From contig JACQBZ010000078.1 in NCBI GenBank assembly GCA_016194285.1, forward strand, positions 1-48,006: 48,006 nt of DNA. Direction: 5' to 3'. This DNA comes from Nitrospirota bacterium. GTDB lineage: Bacteria > Nitrospirota > Nitrospiria > JACQBZ01. Below the pieces are notes generated by a model. That model saw nothing but the letters and a program-made list of their open reading frames with translations, did no database searches and was not told the DNA's origin. Below are positions 39,236-47,655 of the stretch, one piece after another; the stretch's first letter is position 1, and every line of letters begins with the position of its first letter. The translations under genes were made by a program, and so were the position numbers.

Positions 39236-40999
39236 ATGAAGCGCCATTCAACAATGAAGAACGCGGGTCAGCATCATATTATTGTTTCGCCGTTTGACAC
39301 CGCAGATGCCGCACGTATCAATACCGCAAGAAAATCTTTTCTTGAAGAACTCCTGCCGGATCTCATGGGTCAAGGAGGCGTCAAGCGGGTTTTAGATGTC
39401 GGGTGTGGTTACGGTTTCTTTTCAAACTATCTCAAAAGCGCGAATCTCTATGTCGTCGCCTTCGACGGGAGACGAGAAAATGCCGCGGAAGCAAAGAACC
39501 GGTACCCCGATATCGATTTTCATGTTTATGATATTGAAAACCCATCTTGTTTAAACCTTGGTTCGTTCGATTTGGTCCTTTGCTTTGGACTGCTCTATCA
39601 TTTAGAAAATCCTTTTCAAGCCATCCGGAATCTTTATGCCCTTTCAGACAAATATCTGCTTATTGAAACAATGGTCGCGCCCTATCGGTCTGCGGTTTCG
39701 GTTTTATACGAAGAATCGCAAAGCGACAATCAGGGGCCGAGATACCTTGCATGGATGCCCACGGAATCCGGCTTCGTGAAGATGCTGTATCAAGCGGGCT
39801 TCGAAGGTGTCTACAGATCAACTCCGCTGCCGGAGCATGAGCAATTTCGTCGCTCCCTGACAAGACGAAAGGCCCGAACGATCTTCCTGGTTACGAAGGG
39901 CATGGGACGCGATCCGGAAATAAAATTCGGAAATGCGCAATTCCGCCTGATCCCGGAACCAAGCGCCCCCGTTTCCTCCCTTCATGCGTGGGATTCCATA
40001 ATCGGAAAACTTTTACGCCCTTTGAGGACACCGCAGGCTTTCGGGCTGCATGTTTTCGACCTCGTCAGCAAACATACCCCCGCGTCCTTAATCGTTCGGG
40101 CCTGCAACGCTTTGGCGATACCTCGGCCGTTACGACGTTGGCCGGGATGGGTCTTGGGTGCGGGCGATTATAAGACGCACCTTCCAACCCTCATCCGCTT
40201 GTTGTTATGGAGGGCATTCTCTTCCAAAACTTCAAACAGCCCGTTTATCATAAAATGGCATAACGGGATAAAGATCCTGGCCCACCCTAAGGCCGAAACC
40301 TGTCTTGCTTTATTCGTTACAGGATATTATGAGCCCAACGAGTTTAGCTTTCTGAACCGTATTCTAAAGCCGGGAATGGTCTTTATCGACATCGGCGCCA
40401 ATCTAGGATTGTACAGTCTTTTTGCATCGACGTTAGTGGGCGAGGAAGGGACGGTCTTAGCGATTGAGCCCAGCGAGCGGGAGTTTCAACGATTGAAAAC
40501 GAACGCTGAACTCAACCACAGAAGAAATATCTGCCTAATGCAGATCGGACTTTCCAACGAATCCTCGGAGCGCAATCTGCGGATCGCAGATGAAGTGCAC
40601 TCCGGGCATAATACGTTCGGAGACTTTGCCTATACCGGCGTGCAGCAGGAAGGCCAACAGCGCGCACGCGTTCAACGGTTGGACGATGTGGTTCAGAAAG
40701 AAGGGTTCAAGCGGGTCGATGTGATAAAAATGGACGCAGAAGGACATGAACTTTTTGTCTTGCAAGGCGCCGTTGAAACGATAAAACGATTTAAACCGAC
40801 TCTATTCGTGGAGTTGGTCGACCGATCCCTTTCCCTGCAGGGATGCACCAGCGATCAAGTCTGGGACTGCTTAACGAACATGGGTTATCGAATTCTTCAA
40901 TTTGATGTTTCCACCGGATTGCCCGTTGTGGCTGATAAGAAATCCTACTACCAAGAGAACATCGTTGCGATACACACGTCCCGCTTAGAAATGCAATGA
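39236..40999 (+). CDS. Bifunctional fusion: class I methyltransferase plus FkbM-family methyltransferase
   Basis: 587 residues with two SAM domains. The first (about 40-230) has VLDVGCGYGFFSNYL and a FGLLYHLENP motif IV. After a linker of about 90 residues rich in basic and aromatic residues comes a typical FkbM domain. It has MVFIDIGANLGLYSLFAS, VLAIEPSEREFQRLK and VDVIKMDAEGHELFVLQGA. FkbM enzymes O-methylate sugars. Two methyltransferases in one chain could modify two positions or cap the chain end. The start is ATG 39236, with 39254 as an alternative. Confidence 0.9.
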   Translation: MKRHSTMKNAGQHHIIVSPFDTADAARINTARKSFLEELLPDLMGQGGVKRVLDVGCGYGFFSNYLKSANLYVVAFDGRRENAAEAKNRYPDIDFHVYDIENPSCLNLGSFDLVLCFGLLYHLENPFQAIRNLYALSDKYLLIETMVAPYRSAVSVLYEESQSDNQGPRYLAWMPTESGFVKMLYQAGFEGVYRSTPLPEHEQFRRSLTRRKARTIFLVTKGMGRDPEIKFGNAQFRLIPEPSAPVSSLHAWDSIIGKLLRPLRTPQAFGLHVFDLVSKHTPASLIVRACNALAIPRPLRRWPGWVLGAGDYKTHLPTLIRLLLWRAFSSKTSNSPFIIKWHNGIKILAHPKAETCLALFVTGYYEPNEFSFLNRILKPGMVFIDIGANLGLYSLFASTLVGEEGTVLAIEPSEREFQRLKTNAELNHRRNICLMQIGLSNESSERNLRIADEVHSGHNTFGDFAYTGVQQEGQQRARVQRLDDVVQKEGFKRVDVIKMDAEGHELFVLQGAVETIKRFKPTLFVELVDRSLSLQGCTSDQVWDCLTNMGYRILQFDVSTGLPVVADKKSYYQENIVAIHTSRLEMQ

Positions 41000-41040
41000 T
41001 CGGGATCAGAAAACATATGTCGGCTCAATAAACGTGGATC

Positions 41041-42006
41041 ATGATGTCTAAGCATCCGATCGTCTCGATCGTCGTGCCCTGTTTGAATCGTGCGCAGTTT
41101 CTGGTCCCGACGATTGAAAGCATCGTTCAGCAGGACTATCCGAATGTCGAGTGTGTCGTCGTAGACGGCGGGTCGACGGACGGAACGATGGATGCCTTGA
41201 AAGGTTACGGGGATCGGATCCGGTGGGTCTCGGAGCGGGACGAAGGCCATGCCGACGCGATCAACAAGGGCTGGAAGATGAGCAAGGGCCAGATCCTTGC
41301 CTGGCTGAATGCCGACGATTGTTATGTCGTGCCCGATGCCGTCCGACGCGCCGTGGATTTTTTTAAAAGCCATCCCGAAACGGATGTCGTCTATGGCGAT
41401 CACGCGCTGATCTCGAAAGACGGAAAGGTGATCTCGGACATCATCCGGCACCGGGAGTGGGACCTCGTGCACGCCGTCCAATATTGTGATCATATCATCA
41501 CCCAGCCAGCCTGTTTTATGAAGAGGTCAGTTCTGGAAAAGGTAGGCTGGCTCGATCCGGAATTCCGCAATTGCAAGGACCATGAGCTTTGGTTGAGAAT
41601 CGGACTCGTCGGGATGATCCGGTATGCGCCGATTCTTCTCGCCTATGAGAGAATAACACCGGGGTTGACCCAACAAGCGGACGTCGGCACATCCATCATC
41701 TCCCTGACGGGAAAATTTTTCAGTCAGCCTGAACTTCCTGCGCCTTTTCGCTCGACGTCGTTTCGCCGTCGGGCCAGGAGCAATGCGTATCAGACGGCGG
41801 GCGATTATGCCTGGCGGGGCGGGCACCGAAAGCTATTTTTTGAGTATCTGCGAAAGGCCGTCGCGACCGATCCACTCAACGGGCCGTATATCGCAGCGAA
41901 GGCCCTGCGGACCATCCTCGCCATCTCCTTGCCGGTTGGATTGAAACGGGCGCTCATGCGTCTAATGGGAATCACCCGACGGCCCGATCCACGATTGAAC
42001 CCATGA
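41041..42006 (+). CDS. Family 2 glycosyltransferase
   Basis: ATG 41041 (41044 is also possible). The 321-residue GT-A enzyme has VSIVVPCLNRAQFLVPTIESIVQQDYPN, CVVVDGGSTDGTMD, SERDEGHADAINKGWKMSKGQILAWLNADD and the DxD-type NADDCY. ITQPACFMKRSVLEKVGWLD and CKDHELWLRIG form the acceptor side. The gene and the next two are GC-rich compared with 33.6-37.7 kb, pointing to a different origin. The stop overlaps the next glycosyltransferase start by ATGA. Confidence 0.9.
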   Translation: MMSKHPIVSIVVPCLNRAQFLVPTIESIVQQDYPNVECVVVDGGSTDGTMDALKGYGDRIRWVSERDEGHADAINKGWKMSKGQILAWLNADDCYVVPDAVRRAVDFFKSHPETDVVYGDHALISKDGKVISDIIRHREWDLVHAVQYCDHIITQPACFMKRSVLEKVGWLDPEFRNCKDHELWLRIGLVGMIRYAPILLAYERITPGLTQQADVGTSIISLTGKFFSQPELPAPFRSTSFRRRARSNAYQTAGDYAWRGGHRKLFFEYLRKAVATDPLNGPYIAAKALRTILAISLPVGLKRALMRLMGITRRPDPRLNP

Positions 42007-43247
42007 AGATCCTCGCCTTCCAGCCCTACGCACAGCGCGAAGGCCATTTCGGCTATTACACCACCTATGTCTGCAAGGGGCTGGCCGCGATGGGCCTTTC
42101 GATCACGCTCGTCACGACCCGGCTGGAGACGGACAAATATCTCGCCTCGGATCCGAAATTCCGGATCATTGAGACGGGCCGGAGCGCGCTGTCCGGTTTT
42201 CAAAAGCGCGGCGCGGCGCTGGAGGGACTGGTCCGGGGCCTCTCGCTGATCTGGGACAATGTCCGTGTGCTTCTCCGAATGCTGCGTACGTTGAGGAAGG
42301 AGCCGTACGATGCCGTCCAGTTTTTCGATTACGAACCGATCACGACTTATCTCCTGTTAGGAATCGGCTTGACCTTTTTTCGCGGGCGGTTCCCGCCGCT
42401 CTTTTTCATCGTCCAGGCGGCCGATCCGTCGCTGCAGGGCCATGCGAACCTTCTCTATCAACTGTACGGCAAACTTTCCCGTCCCGCGCTGAAGCGGCTG
42501 TTATCCCATTACGCTAAAGCGATCCTGGCCGACGGCCTGTGGCAACCGGGGGAACTGGAGGCCTTGATGGGCCTGACGATCGGCGCCCCGCCGCTCGTCT
42601 CGGTCCCCCACGGCGCGATCCTCGAAGACAAACCCCGGCCGCGCGACACGGCGCGCAGGGCTTTGGGCCTCAAATACGATGGAACCTTGTTGCTGTTTTT
42701 CGGAATGCTGCGAAAGGACAAGGGCGTGGATCTCTTGATCGAAGCGATGGGAAAGGTCCGGGGGGAATTTAAGCTCCTGCTGGCCGGGATGCCGTTTGAT
42801 CTGAGCGAGGAGGCCGTTCGAGAGATGATTCGCGAGCAGGGCTGCGAAGACGAAATCCTGACGGATCTGCGATACGTTCCGCAGGAGAAGATCGCGGACT
42901 ACTTCTCGGCGGCCGACGCCGTCGTCTTTCCCTATCGCTCCCATTACAAGGGCACCGTCGGACCGCTGAACACCGTCCTGGCCTTCGGGAAGCCCGTGAT
43001 CGGTTCCCGCGTCCGTGATCTGGCCGTCTATTTTCAGGAAACCCCGATCGGGATTCTGACCGAACCGGACAGCGTGGCTTCCCTTGCGGCAGCCATCGAA
43101 CAGTTTCTTTTGCTGACACCGGCACAGAGAGAGACGCTAGCCGAAAACGGCCGACGGCTGGCTGAAAACTACTCCTGGGCTGGCCTCGCCAAGCGCTTTT
43201 CGGAAGTCTACAAAACCTTTTCCGAAACGGAATGTCCAAGGCCATGA
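42003..43247 (+). CDS. Family 4 glycosyltransferase (GT-B)
   Basis: 414 residues, starting on the ATGA overlap. The N-terminal acceptor domain has GHFGYYTTYVCKGLAAMG. The C-terminal donor domain (about 215-400) has LLLFFGMLRKDKGVDLLIEA, YVPQEKIADYFSAADAVVFPY and a GTVGPLNTVLAFGKPVIGS segment, where the usual E-x7-E is replaced by a modified pattern. That replacement could change donor choice. Adds a sugar during O-chain or core assembly on the cytoplasmic face. Stop overlaps the heptosyltransferase start. Confidence 0.9.
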   Translation: MKILAFQPYAQREGHFGYYTTYVCKGLAAMGLSITLVTTRLETDKYLASDPKFRIIETGRSALSGFQKRGAALEGLVRGLSLIWDNVRVLLRMLRTLRKEPYDAVQFFDYEPITTYLLLGIGLTFFRGRFPPLFFIVQAADPSLQGHANLLYQLYGKLSRPALKRLLSHYAKAILADGLWQPGELEALMGLTIGAPPLVSVPHGAILEDKPRPRDTARRALGLKYDGTLLLFFGMLRKDKGVDLLIEAMGKVRGEFKLLLAGMPFDLSEEAVREMIREQGCEDEILTDLRYVPQEKIADYFSAADAVVFPYRSHYKGTVGPLNTVLAFGKPVIGSRVRDLAVYFQETPIGILTEPDSVASLAAAIEQFLLLTPAQRETLAENGRRLAENYSWAGLAKRFSEVYKTFSETECPRP

Positions 43248-44362
43248 TCCGCCAACGGGAAGTTCTTAAAACGATCGACCGTTTCTTGGGGGGCGCGTTG
43301 GTTTGGTTGTTCCGCCCTCCGAAGAGCATATCGGATCAAGAATCATTATCGATGATCCGGACCATCCTTGTAATCCGGCCCGGCGGAATGGGGGATGCCC
43401 TCCTCCTGATCCCTTTGTTGCAGGCCATCCATCGCCGATTCCCTTCGGCTACGATCGAGGTTCTGGCCGAGCGGCGGAACACGGAGATTTTTGGATTGAC
43501 CCCAAACCTTGTCTCAAAGGTTCTCTGTTACGACCGCATCGGGGATTTCCTGCGCGTCCTCGGCCGTCGCTACGATGTGGTGATCGACACCGAACAATGG
43601 TATCGTCTCTCGGCCGTGGCGGCGCGGTTGATTCGGGCCGAAAGACGGATCGGCTTCGCGACGAACGAACGCCGTCGGTTGTTTAATATCCCGGTCGCAT
43701 ACGATCAGGGCCGGTATGAGGCCGAAAACTTTCTAGCACTCCTGGGCGGGCTCACCGGAGAGCTTTTCAGTCTGGATCCGGATCGGCCTTTCTTGACGGT
43801 CCGTACCGTACCCCGCGGTAATCCACTCAGCGAGCAAAGCGGGCGAGCCCCTATAACCGTGTTAATCGCACCGGGAGCCGGCTATCCCGAAAAACAGTGG
43901 GGACCGGAAAAATTCCGGCAACTGGCCGAATGGCTCGTGGAGAACGGCTATTCGGCGGGGTTGATCGGGGGGCCGGCCGATATCCATCTGGCCGGCGATA
44001 TTACTAAAGGCCTGCCGGTTCAGAATTTTGCAGGACGGACCCCGCTTCGCGAAACGGCCCGACTGATTGCGACAGCCGCATTGGTGATCGGCGGAGACAG
44101 CGTGGCACTGCATTTGGCCGCGGCCTTCGGCACGCCATCCATCGCATTGTTCGGTCCGACCCCACCGTCCCAGTGGGCGCCGCCCGGGAAAGGACATCGT
44201 ACGCTCTACCATCCGCCGCCGTGCAGTCCCTGTTCCCGGTTCGGTCATATCCCTCCCTGTCCTTACGATGTCGATTGCTTGAAGCGTGTCACGGTCGAAG
44301 AGGTTTTTGCGGCGGTCCGTGAAATCCTGCCCGTCCCGATATTGAAACCTTCGGGTCAATAA
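43244..44362 (+). CDS. Family 9 glycosyltransferase (heptosyltransferase-like)
   Basis: ATG 43244 forms an ATGA overlap; ATG 43232 in the same frame is an alternative. The 372-residue product matches ADP-heptose:LPS heptosyltransferases: ILVIRPGGMGDALLLIPLLQAI, VVIDTEQWYRLSA, IAPGAGYPEKQWGPEKF, GGDSVALHLAAAFGTPSIALFGPTPPSQWAP. A Cys cluster near the end (PCSPCSRFGHIPPCPYDVDC) is typical of a subset of the family. It links the locus to LPS core or O-antigen attachment. Confidence 0.9.
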   Translation: MIRQREVLKTIDRFLGGALVWLFRPPKSISDQESLSMIRTILVIRPGGMGDALLLIPLLQAIHRRFPSATIEVLAERRNTEIFGLTPNLVSKVLCYDRIGDFLRVLGRRYDVVIDTEQWYRLSAVAARLIRAERRIGFATNERRRLFNIPVAYDQGRYEAENFLALLGGLTGELFSLDPDRPFLTVRTVPRGNPLSEQSGRAPITVLIAPGAGYPEKQWGPEKFRQLAEWLVENGYSAGLIGGPADIHLAGDITKGLPVQNFAGRTPLRETARLIATAALVIGGDSVALHLAAAFGTPSIALFGPTPPSQWAPPGKGHRTLYHPPPCSPCSRFGHIPPCPYDVDCLKRVTVEEVFAAVREILPVPILKPSGQ

Positions 44363-44365
44363 AGA

Positions 44366-46306
44366 ATGTTCGTGGAGATAATGTCCTGGAAAAAGTTTCA
44401 TCGGTGGTCTTGGCTGATCCCGGTTCTATTGGCTTTGGCGTTCAACCTCAACGTGCTTCAGAACGGCTTCGGCTGGGATGATGAGACGATTATCCCCCAC
44501 CTCAAGCCGCCCGACCGATGGCGGTCATTGTTCCTGCCCGATCCCGACTCCCCCAAACAGGCCTCGGCTTATTATCGCCCCCTTGTCTCGGTCTCTTATC
44601 TTCTGGATTACGAATTCTGGGGCGATCGGCCCTTCGGGTTTCATCTGTCCGTCTTGCTGGCTCATCTCCTCAACACCGCACTCGTATTTTTTCTGGCCCG
44701 AAGCTTGATCCGCACCACGCAACCTTCCCGGCGGGGTTCTTCCCCTGACGCCTCACCCCTCACGCCTCACGGCCTTTTGCCATTGCTCTCCGCCTCGCTC
44801 TTTGCCGTCCACCCGGCCCACGCCGAAGCGGTGGCCTGGATCGCCGGCCGCAATGACGTCTTCTGCACCTCTTTCCTGCTCGCCTCCCTGCTCCTCTATC
44901 TGCGCTTCCATCGCACCGACCGACGCCTCTTCTTCACCCTCTCCATGCTCGCTTTCTTCTTCGCACTGCTGACCAAAGAAATCGCGGTCGGCTTGATCGT
45001 CTTATTCCCGCTGTATGAATTCCTGGCTACGGAGGGGGGTAAACCGGTTCCTTGGAAACGCCTCGCCCTTCGCTTCGCGATTCCGCTGGCGATCTTGGGC
45101 ATCTATTTCTGGATGCGCACGGCCAACATTATCGCTCCGTATGGTCCAGGCCAACCCGTAAACGTTTCCGGGGGAACTTGGGTCGAAAAAATCCTCATCA
45201 CTTATGGCCTCTACCTGAAGTTGATGGCCTTTCCGTATCCTCACTCTCCTTTCATCGCAACGCTACCGAACTCCCTTTCGGTTTTAATCGTGTCGGGTTT
45301 AATCTTGACCGCAGTAGCGTGGGGACTCTTTTTTGCCGTGATCCACCGAGATCGGATCGTCGGTATGGGTCTGGGCTGGACGGTGGTGTTCTTAATACCG
45401 GCCGTGGCGGTTGCCTTTCAGCCGTTAGCGGCTGCATTGGCGGCCGAACGGTATGTTTATGCTCCCTCGGTGGGTTTCGTACTTGTAGGCGCCGGGGTGA
45501 TTTTAAAAAGCCTCCGACTTCTTCAGCCCGATTCTAAACGGGCCCGGCGCCAAACGGCGATCGGTGTGGCACTGCTGTTAATGGCCGTCATCAGCATCGG
45601 AGGCCGGGAGAGTTGGAAACGAAACACCGTCTGGCGAAGCCCGGTCACCTTTTGGGAAGAGGCCGTGGCATCATCGCCTCTGGCCGGTCTTCCATACAGT
45701 GAGCTGGGCATTCAATATGCCCGGTCGAGTCGGACGGCCGAGGCGGAAGCGCTTTTTAAAAAATCAATAATCCTTCTGGAAAAGACCGTGGGACCGATGC
45801 ATCCGGATCTGGCAAAAAGTCTCAATAACCTGGCGGAGCTCTATCGAACCCAGAACCGGGAAACGGAAGCCGAGCCCATTCATCAGCGCATCCTGGCGAT
45901 CCGTGAGAGAACGCTTGGACCTAATCACCCGGATGTGGCGAAGAGTCTTCATAACCTCGCACTGATCTACCATGCCCAGAAGCGATATGCCGCGGCCGAA
46001 GCGCTCTACCGGCGGGCCATCTCGATTTGGGAGAAAACCCCTCCAGCGGATTCCTCCGAGCTGGCCATGAGCCTCAATAACTTGGCTGCTCTTTATAGCG
46101 CCGAGGGTCGATACGCCGAAGCCGAGGCCTTTTTCCGCCGGTCGCTGATGACGTGGGAAAAAGCTTTTGGTCCCGATCATCCCGATTCCGTCACAAGCCT
46201 TGAGAACTATGCCGTCTTTCTCCGACAGATGAATCGAGAGGCCGAGGCCACGGAATTGGAAGTCCGTGCGAACAGGATTAAGAACAAACAGGCTCGGGGA
46301 GATTAA
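44366..46306 (+). CDS. Polytopic membrane protein with C-terminal TPRs (TMTC/GT-C-like)
   Basis: 646 residues from ATG 44366 (ATG 44381 is an alternative). About ten hydrophobic helices fill residues 15-430. An acidic loop motif (WDDE) follows the first helix, and YYRPLVSVSYLLDYEFWG and HAEAVAWIAGRNDVFCT are conserved in bacterial homologues of TMTC O-mannosyltransferases. Residues about 440-640 carry four kinesin-light-chain-type TPRs of 42-residue period (SLNNLAELYRTQNRETEAE, SLHNLALIYHAQKRYAAAE and similar). By analogy with GT-C enzymes it may transfer a lipid-linked sugar in the periplasm. Its stop overlaps the convergent gene's stop in the palindrome TTAA. Confidence 0.85.
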   Translation: MFVEIMSWKKFHRWSWLIPVLLALAFNLNVLQNGFGWDDETIIPHLKPPDRWRSLFLPDPDSPKQASAYYRPLVSVSYLLDYEFWGDRPFGFHLSVLLAHLLNTALVFFLARSLIRTTQPSRRGSSPDASPLTPHGLLPLLSASLFAVHPAHAEAVAWIAGRNDVFCTSFLLASLLLYLRFHRTDRRLFFTLSMLAFFFALLTKEIAVGLIVLFPLYEFLATEGGKPVPWKRLALRFAIPLAILGIYFWMRTANIIAPYGPGQPVNVSGGTWVEKILITYGLYLKLMAFPYPHSPFIATLPNSLSVLIVSGLILTAVAWGLFFAVIHRDRIVGMGLGWTVVFLIPAVAVAFQPLAAALAAERYVYAPSVGFVLVGAGVILKSLRLLQPDSKRARRQTAIGVALLLMAVISIGGRESWKRNTVWRSPVTFWEEAVASSPLAGLPYSELGIQYARSSRTAEAEALFKKSIILLEKTVGPMHPDLAKSLNNLAELYRTQNRETEAEPIHQRILAIRERTLGPNHPDVAKSLHNLALIYHAQKRYAAAEALYRRAISIWEKTPPADSSELAMSLNNLAALYSAEGRYAEAEAFFRRSLMTWEKAFGPDHPDSVTSLENYAVFLRQMNREAEATELEVRANRIKNKQARGD

Positions 46307-47268
46307 TTGGTGCGGGGCGCCGTTTTTGAAATGGCATTGTTCGAGAGAAAGGTGCGCACCAGCTCGGCCACCTTGTCGGGCTGATCCAGAAAGGCGAAGT
46401 GGCCGGCCTTGGGGATGACCTGATAATCCACCGTCACCTTTCGGATCTGGCTTCGCGTCCGCTGGGCATACTTGTCACCGTCGGGAAGCAACTGATCATT
46501 CTCCGCTCGGAGCAGCAGAAAGGGGCGGTTGAAATTGGGAAGCATCGCCAAGATATAACTCTCTTGAACATCGGAGGCAAACGCCTTAAATCGGTCATGG
46601 ATCGCCTTTTTCTGGTCCTCTTCCTGAATCGGGACGAGCCATTTTTCCATGGCCTCACGAGAGGGCGGTTGTTCACCATACTTCAAAGATCCGCTTGACA
46701 GGAGCATGCCGAACCCACCTGTCGCCGACTGTTCGAATAACTTCAACACTCCGCCAAACCCTTCGGACCAGTTGACCGACTCAAATCCATCGATGCTGAC
46801 CACGGCCCCGCTAATCTCCGGAAAATGGTGTCCAAAGGCCACTGCAAGCCCCCCGCCCTCCCCTTCGCCCATGACGTGAACGGTGCCCAAACCCATCGCT
46901 TTCACGAAGTCCCGATAGATGTAGAGAAGATGTAGCGATGAGAAATCTCCTCCCATCGAAGACGGAGCCCGTATCCCCGGGGGTTCCACGACGATCACGC
47001 GCACGGAGGTACTGAGGCGGGCCACCCAATCCCCCCAGAACTTGGTTCCGAGCGGATAAGATGACAGGATGATCAGCGGATCACCTTTCCCTTGATCACT
47101 GTACACGATCGGGATATTTTGGACCGACACCGTGTGCAGATCCGGCGGCAGGTCTTTGGGGTTAAATGCGACTCGGAGCGGATCGGCTGCGGTCGGAAAC
47201 GACCCTCCAAAGGACAGGAAAGCAGCCATGAATAGGATCCCAAGACTTCGGGAACGGATGGGGTGCAT
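46303..47268 (-). CDS. Secreted alpha/beta-hydrolase-fold protein lacking the nucleophile serine
   Basis: ATG 47268 is chosen because a Sec signal peptide follows (core LGILFMAAFLSFGG, cleavage after TAA near residue 27). Starts further upstream would lie within or before the promoter. The 321-residue mature fold shows oxyanion-loop strand LIILSSYPLG, a nucleophile-elbow position MGEGEGG, acid RAENDQLLPDG and AGHFAFLDQPD with the catalytic-type His. In active members the elbow is GxSxG; here the Ser position is Gly. So it is probably a non-catalytic hydrolase homologue or uses another nucleophile. It is convergent with the membrane-TPR gene and not obviously part of its pathway. Confidence 0.85.
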   Translation of the reverse strand: MHPIRSRSLGILFMAAFLSFGGSFPTAADPLRVAFNPKDLPPDLHTVSVQNIPIVYSDQGKGDPLIILSSYPLGTKFWGDWVARLSTSVRVIVVEPPGIRAPSSMGGDFSSLHLLYIYRDFVKAMGLGTVHVMGEGEGGGLAVAFGHHFPEISGAVVSIDGFESVNWSEGFGGVLKLFEQSATGGFGMLLSSGSLKYGEQPPSREAMEKWLVPIQEEDQKKAIHDRFKAFASDVQESYILAMLPNFNRPFLLLRAENDQLLPDGDKYAQRTRSQIRKVTVDYQVIPKAGHFAFLDQPDKVAELVRTFLSNNAISKTAPRTN

Positions 47269-47278
47269 GATGTGCGCA

Positions 47279-47307
47279 TTTATACAACAGACCATCGTCT
47301 GTGTCAA
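47279..47307 (-). promoter_or_regulatory. Sigma70-type promoter with internal palindrome, hydrolase-like gene
   Basis: Minus-strand TTGACA (47307-47302), 17-base spacer, TATAAA (47284-47279). The spacer contains ACAGAC-CATC-GTCTGT (47287-47302), a perfect six-base inverted repeat suited to a repressor. The -10 box ends ten bases before the ATG, so the mRNA would be nearly leaderless. Confidence 0.65.
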
Positions 47308-47402
47308 GCAAAACCCAGCGATGGGTTGGTAGTATGTGAAATGTCCGCTTAGGTTTCCCGGGTTCATGTATCCTACTATCCTTGAGCAAGGAGGGCGCGA
47401 GG

Positions 47403-47540
47403 ATGCAAACAAGATACCCGGCAGGAGCCGTGGAGCGGGCGATGAAGGTGCAGGAAGTGATCTTGCGAGCGATCGACTCGCGTTGCCCTATGCCGCGAAG
47501 ATCAGCAGACCAAGCAGCATGAGGCGAACTAAAATCATCT
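47403..47540 (+). pseudogene. Degenerate N-terminal fragment of an IS transposase
   Basis: Plus strand reads VERAMKVQEVILRAID, the N-terminus of a helix-turn-helix IS transposase family common in environmental genomes. It then breaks at a TGA (47520). In another frame AAKIS-RPSSMRRTK resembles the following AAEI-SDRSMRRW segment. Only about 45 codons remain. The rest of the 387-base gap 47269-47655 shows the promoter described and nothing else I recognise. Confidence 0.55.
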
Positions 47541-47655
47541 ACGATGCGCTCTGTGGATTGCATAGGATTCCATCACGATTTCGTCACAGCACAAACGGGG
47601 TGATAACGCACCTTAATTCATGATAGGGAGCTTCGCACTGCGATGAGGCTTTCTC

